DNA from: an uncultured Selenomonadaceae bacterium
GTDB lineage: Bacteria; Bacillota; Negativicutes; Selenomonadales; Selenomonadaceae
DNA: 7,950 nt
Direction of reading: 5' to 3'
NCBI GenBank assembly: GCA_937902665.1
Contig: CALELM010000055.1
Coordinates: forward strand, 1 to 7,950
The stretch's first letter is position 1. Each line of letters begins with the position of its first letter. Positions 4,769-7,950 of the stretch are shown here, one piece after another. Under the pieces are notes generated by a model. That model was not told where the DNA came from and did no database searches. It saw nothing but the letters and a program-made list of their open reading frames with translations. The position numbers were made by a program, and so were the translations under genes.

Positions 4769-6373
4769 ATGTTTTTATATTCAAAGTTTTATTCCGACAT
4801 AACCAAAACGGACAATGCTTCCATCAAAGAAACAGTAGAGAATGTATGCGCAGAATACAAAAAAGCACTTGGAACGGCTGCCATGCCGGAAACAAAATTC
4901 CGTCTGGCGCTGGAGGAGCTGATCCTTCAATTCCGTGACTGCTATGGCAAGAACACAGAATATACGATTACATGCTCCGCATTTCGCAAGAAGTGCCGAA
5001 TCGAGTTATCCGTAAAGGGTTCCCGTCTTGATTTTTCCCCCTTCGGAGAGGAGCTCGACTATACCTATGACATTCTAAGCCGATTGAATATTTCGCCGCA
5101 TTATTCCTATTCCCATGGGAAAAACCGCGTAACTTGGCAGGTGGAGTCGGTAAAGACAAAAACAAAAATGACTTGGCTGATGCTGGGCGCTGTTGTCCTT
5201 GCTGTCTTTTCCTCACTGATTATAAACAATATGCCAGCCGTCTTTCAGGAAGTCGTGACAGACGGTATCCTTGCTCCTCTTTTCAACAAATCGCTTGCCA
5301 TCATTTCCCAAATAGCGACACCGCTTATTTTCTTTGCCGTAATTGATGGAATCATCGGGATCGGTGATGTAAGGTCCTTTGGAAAAATTGGAGGGAACCT
5401 GCTCTCCGGCATGCTGGCGAGATACCTTCTTGCAACGATTTTGCTGGCTATCTTTGCCATTCCTGCCTATGGGCTGTCCTCTGCGCCATCCACTGGCGAT
5501 ACAAGCGCAGTTGGCGGTACCGTCAAGCTCCTTTTGGATGTCATTCCCGACAACCTCATTGCCCCGTTTACCATAGACAATGACCTTCAGGTCATTACCC
5601 TTGCTATCTTTTTAGGCATTGTCCTAATCATGATTGGCGATAAAGTCCCAAGAGTCATGGAGCTTATCAAAGAGGTTACTTTTCTCGTAAATAAAATGAT
5701 GTCCATCTGCTGTGAGCTGCTTCCGCTCATTGCATATCTCGGAATCACCACTCTGCTCTGCCAAAACAACGCAGAACAGCTTGCCAGTATCGCCAAAACA
5801 TGTATTTTGTTCGCCGGCATATCCGTTGTCTTTGTTGCCATCATGATCGCCCATTGTGCCTTTGCTACAAAGCTATCTCCCAAGAAGTTCATTCCCAAGC
5901 AGATGCCTACGCTGATGATTAACCTTGCAACATCATCGCAGGTTGCGGCTATGCCGGAAAATATGCGGTGCTGCAAGGAAGACTTCGGTATCGACAGCAA
6001 ATTGGCTGACTTCGCTCTTCCGCTCGGCATGGTGATGTACATGCCCTGCGGTGCTGCCTTTCTGGGACTCAGCGTGTTGTCGCTTTGCCCTATTTTTGAT
6101 GTTCCGATAACGGCCATACTCCTGTTCAAGGTTATTGTATGCAGCATTATTGTTGCGATTGCGGCACCGCCGATTCCCGGCTCTGCATTTGTCGTGCTTC
6201 CTGTCTTGTTTGCGGCATGCGCCGTTCCCAGCGAGGCGCTTCCCATTGCGCTTGTTTTTGGCACGATTGCAGGCTATACCCTCCCTGCCATCAATGGCTT
6301 TTGCCTGCAGCTTGAGCTTTTAATGACAGCCAAAAGCATGCATTTAATAGATGAGTCAAAACTTCGTTCCTAA
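4769..6373 (+). CDS. GHKL ATPase-like domain fused to a divergent SDF-family symporter
   Basis: This 534-residue protein has two parts. Residues 1-130 are soluble and resemble an RsbW/GHKL-type ATP-binding domain: a helix with FRLALEELILQFRDCYG (44-60, position of the N-box), then alternating strands (EYTITCSAF, CRIELSVKG). The usual DxGxG box is not evident (RLDFSPFGEEL, 86-96), so it may be degenerate. Residues 135-534 match the dicarboxylate/amino acid:cation symporter fold: membrane segments start at about 135, IATPLIFFAVIDGI (182-195) is family-like, NLATSSQVAAMPENM (385-399) corresponds to the HP1 serine loop, and IPGSAFVVLPVLF (469-481) to HP2. The TM7 motif NMDGT is replaced by YMPCGA (424-429), and TM8 lacks the Asp/Arg/Asn substrate ligands (PIALVFGTIAGYTLPAING, 492-510). 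Substrate is therefore unknown and probably not aspartate or a C4-dicarboxylate. ATG 4769 is preceded by GAGGG (4757-4761); an in-frame TTG at 4724 overlaps the palindrome and lacks this support. It lies 56 bases after apbE, with no evident terminator between them. Confidence 0.85.
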   Translation: MFLYSKFYSDITKTDNASIKETVENVCAEYKKALGTAAMPETKFRLALEELILQFRDCYGKNTEYTITCSAFRKKCRIELSVKGSRLDFSPFGEELDYTYDILSRLNISPHYSYSHGKNRVTWQVESVKTKTKMTWLMLGAVVLAVFSSLIINNMPAVFQEVVTDGILAPLFNKSLAIISQIATPLIFFAVIDGIIGIGDVRSFGKIGGNLLSGMLARYLLATILLAIFAIPAYGLSSAPSTGDTSAVGGTVKLLLDVIPDNLIAPFTIDNDLQVITLAIFLGIVLIMIGDKVPRVMELIKEVTFLVNKMMSICCELLPLIAYLGITTLLCQNNAEQLASIAKTCILFAGISVVFVAIMIAHCAFATKLSPKKFIPKQMPTLMINLATSSQVAAMPENMRCCKEDFGIDSKLADFALPLGMVMYMPCGAAFLGLSVLSLCPIFDVPITAILLFKVIVCSIIVAIAAPPIPGSAFVVLPVLFAACAVPSEALPIALVFGTIAGYTLPAINGFCLQLELLMTAKSMHLIDESKLRS

Positions 6374-6409
6374 AGGAAGCAGGAAATACGGCAAATCTCT
6401 TGCCTGTTA

Positions 6410-6418
6410 TGCTATAAT
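6410..6418 (+). promoter_or_regulatory. Extended -10 promoter upstream of the alcohol dehydrogenase
   Basis: TGCTATAAT (6410-6418) combines a perfect TATAAT hexamer with the TGn extension. No good -35 is found at 16-18 bases (GGCAAA or nearby), as is common for extended -10 promoters. An inverted repeat GGCAA-ATCTC-TTGCC (6390-6404) sits just upstream of the -10, where a bound regulator could act. Transcription would begin near 6425, giving a leader of about 175 bases before the ATG at 6600. Confidence 0.6.
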
Positions 6419-6599
6419 GATACAGGAACGCATTGCAACGCCCTCAATCATGAAAATGCAACAAGCATTTTCTTCCTATGACGGCGTTTCAACAAAGCGA
6501 AAGTTTGCTCACCACTTGTTAAAATTTGGCTTCCCCCACTTGCAGCAAGCTGCTTAAGGAGGAAACATCTTTAGATTCGTTATATCAGGAGGCATCGCC

Positions 6600-7781
6600 A
6601 TGCAAAGTTTTGAATTTAAATGTCCAACAGAAATCGTCTTTGGAAAAGGTGCGGAGGACAAGGTAGCGGAAAAGATTCGTCAATACGGCGGCAGCCGTGT
6701 TTTTATCGTCTACGGCGGCGGAAGCGTCGTAAAAAGCGGACTGCTTGCCCGTATCGAACGGCTTCTGACCTCTGACGGGCTCGCCTTTGAGGTTCTTGGC
6801 GGCGTACAGCCGAACCCTCGCCTTTCCCTTGCAAGGGAGGGCATACGGGAAGCCATCATCGGCAAGGCAAACTTCATACTCGCTGTCGGCGGTGGAAGCG
6901 TCATTGACACGGCAAAGGCGATTGCGCACGGAGCTGCCAATCCTGGCAAGGACATTTGGGATTTTTGGACAGGCAAGGAAAAGCTCGAAAAGACACTGCC
7001 CGTCGGCGTTGTCCTCACCCTTGCCGCAGCAGGCAGCGAAAGCAGTGATTCCGCTGTCCTCACCAACGAGGAGCAAGGCAAGAAGGCTGGCTTCAACACA
7101 CCGCTGAATCGTCCTGCCATTGCCTTTATGAATCCGGAGCTTGCCTTCACCGCTCCCAAAAACCAGATTGCCTGCGGCATTGCTGACATCATGATGCACA
7201 CAATGGAACGCTACTTCACCCATGTGGAAGGCAACCTCTTCACAGACCTCGTAGCAGAGGCACTGCTCCGCAATGTCATCGAAAATGCCCGTATCCTCCT
7301 CGCTGACCGCAAGAACTATGATGCCATGAGCGAAATCATGTGGTGCGGCACGGTTTCCCACAACAACTTCACGGAGCTGGGCAGGCAAAAAGACTTTGCC
7401 GTTCACAAGCTGGGGCATGAACTCAGCGGCAGGTATGATGTCACGCACGGGGCTTCCCTGACGAGCCTTTGGGGTTCGTGGGCTCGCTATGTCTATTCGG
7501 ACAACCCGCAGCGCTTTGCCCGCTTTGCGGAACACATTTGGAACGTCAACTCCGGTACGGATGAGGAACGCTCACGCGCCGGAATCCGGCAGACCGAGGA
7601 ATTTTTCCGCTCCCTAGGCATGCCAACCAACCTTGAGGAGCTTGGCATAGGCACACTCTCCAAGGGAGACATCGAGACACTGGCCGACATGTGTACCGCA
7701 GACGGTACGAAAACCGTTGCCGTCTTTCACCCCATCGACAAGCAAGCCGCTATGGAAATCTACACAATGGCAAACAAATAA
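6600..7781 (+). CDS. Iron-containing alcohol dehydrogenase, butanol dehydrogenase type
   Basis: This 393-residue cytosolic enzyme is a group III metal-dependent alcohol dehydrogenase close to the BdhA/YqhD type. Such enzymes mainly reduce aldehydes to alcohols in fermentation or detoxification. The N-terminal Rossmann-like half contains YGGGSVVKSG (38-47) and GGGSVIDTAKAIA (97-109). Glycine rather than aspartate at the first of these sites, as in YqhD, suggests NADPH preference, which is inference. The metal ligands are present: D196 and H200 in GIADIMMH, H269 in AVHKLGHE, and H283 in DVTHGASL. Length is normal for the family. The start is secured by AGGAGG (6587-6592), 7 bases before the ATG. 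A second perfect SD-like TAAGGAGG occurs at 6555-6562 without a start codon in range. It has its own promoter candidate (6410-6418) and ends 29 bases before a strong terminator, so it is probably transcribed alone. The natural substrate cannot be told from the sequence. Confidence 0.95.
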   Translation: MQSFEFKCPTEIVFGKGAEDKVAEKIRQYGGSRVFIVYGGGSVVKSGLLARIERLLTSDGLAFEVLGGVQPNPRLSLAREGIREAIIGKANFILAVGGGSVIDTAKAIAHGAANPGKDIWDFWTGKEKLEKTLPVGVVLTLAAAGSESSDSAVLTNEEQGKKAGFNTPLNRPAIAFMNPELAFTAPKNQIACGIADIMMHTMERYFTHVEGNLFTDLVAEALLRNVIENARILLADRKNYDAMSEIMWCGTVSHNNFTELGRQKDFAVHKLGHELSGRYDVTHGASLTSLWGSWARYVYSDNPQRFARFAEHIWNVNSGTDEERSRAGIRQTEEFFRSLGMPTNLEELGIGTLSKGDIETLADMCTADGTKTVAVFHPIDKQAAMEIYTMANK

Positions 7782-7810
7782 GGTTACGGCTTTATGAAAA
7801 CACCAAAAAC

Positions 7811-7849
7811 AAAAACCGTCTGACGGAAATTTCCGCCAGACGGTTTTTT
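7811..7849. terminator. Bidirectional rho-independent terminator
   Basis: A long near-perfect hairpin has outer arms AAAAACCGTCTG (7811-7822) and CAGACGGTTTTTT (7837-7849), an A/C mismatch (7823/7836), and an inner self-complementary CGGAAATTTCCG (7824-7835). The plus strand ends in TTTTTT after the stem and the minus strand in a similar T-run (from AAAAA). It can therefore end both the alcohol dehydrogenase transcript and the converging autotransporter transcript. Confidence 0.93.
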
Positions 7850-7864
7850 GTTTGTTTCGTATGC

Positions 7865-7950
7865 CTAAAATGCCCAGTTAAGCCCTACGTTAGCGGAGAT
7901 TCCCCGTTGTTTTCCTGCGTATCCCGTGAGGTTTACGTCAATCGCTACAG
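7865..7950 (-). CDS. C-terminal end of an outer-membrane beta-barrel, probably an autotransporter (partial)
   Basis: Only the last 27 residues lie in the window; the gene continues past the right edge. Read on the minus strand, the frame ends at TAG (7867-7865). The visible residues alternate polar and hydrophobic positions in two amphipathic strands: AIDVNLTGYAGKQ, then a turn RG, then ISANVGLNWAF. The final residue is phenylalanine, preceded by a WA/GLxW pattern, matching the C-terminal outer-membrane insertion signal recognised by BamA. The GYxGxxxG...xGLxxxF arrangement is typical of the last strands of autotransporter barrels; another outer-membrane protein such as a porin is possible. 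It converges on the alcohol dehydrogenase and shares its terminator. This fragment is the main evidence that the host has an outer membrane. Confidence 0.75.
   Translation of the reverse strand, partial: VAIDVNLTGYAGKQRGISANVGLNWAF

Noticed and set aside
5587..6264. 225-codon minus-strand open frame opposite the symporter
   Set aside because: Shadow of the membrane-protein frame, with no independent motif or ribosome site.
6351..6557. 68-codon plus-strand frame overlapping the end of the symporter gene, or its 35-codon part from 6450
   Set aside because: Neither ATG has a ribosome site and no homology is recognised; the frame spans the promoter at 6410-6418. It is mentioned only as part of the leader finding.
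6585..7535. 316-codon minus-strand open frame opposite the alcohol dehydrogenase
   Set aside because: It is antisense to an unambiguous enzyme gene and has no family motifs; the length results from codon bias of the real gene.

Overview
The window looks like chromosomal DNA of a diderm Firmicute (Negativicutes; Selenomonas, Megasphaera or a close relative). This is inferred from three things. Base composition is moderate, near 50% G+C. Shine-Dalgarno (SD) sites are strong and Firmicute-like (AGGAGG, GGGAG, GGAG), and -10/-35 elements are clear. At the right edge the minus strand carries the C-terminus of an outer-membrane beta-barrel, apparently an autotransporter, which a monoderm would not have. 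No RNA gene, insertion sequence, CRISPR array or phage module was seen.

Layout. Bases 1-163 hold an inverted repeat (41-69) and a good extended -10 promoter (102-130) for a bacteriohemerythrin (164-583, +). It converges, with only 4 bases between stop codons, on an orphan fructose-family PTS IIC permease (588-1658, -). The permease gene is divergent from a plus-strand cluster across a 184-base intergenic region, which contains a near-consensus promoter for the permease (1763-1791). The cluster has four tightly overlapping genes: a YitT-family membrane protein (1843-2793), an unrecognised exported protein (2793-3527), a 74-residue unrecognised helical protein (3454-3678) and the FMN transferase ApbE (3663-4712). 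After 56 bases holding a perfect 14-bp palindrome comes a 534-residue protein (4769-6373). Its N-terminus resembles a degenerate GHKL/RsbW-type ATP-binding domain, and the rest is a divergent sodium:dicarboxylate symporter (SDF) family transporter. A 226-base intergenic region with an extended -10 promoter (6410-6418) leads to an iron-containing, butanol-dehydrogenase-type alcohol dehydrogenase (6600-7781). That gene ends at a strong bidirectional terminator (7811-7849), shared with the incoming autotransporter gene (7865 to the right edge, -).

How the genes may work together. The 1843-4712 genes overlap end to end and almost certainly form one operon. ApbE covalently attaches FMN to extracytoplasmic redox proteins, and the exported protein is made from the same transcript, but no predicted protein here shows an obvious flavinylation motif, so ApbE's target is probably elsewhere. 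The symporter may be a distal member of this operon. The hemerythrin (oxygen/iron) and the alcohol dehydrogenase (fermentative aldehyde reduction) fit an anaerobic or microaerophilic fermenter and look like separate units.

The least conventional item is the ATPase-like/SDF fusion, whose transporter part appears to lack the family's canonical Na+ and substrate ligands. Family assignments come from recognising motifs by eye; no database search was run.
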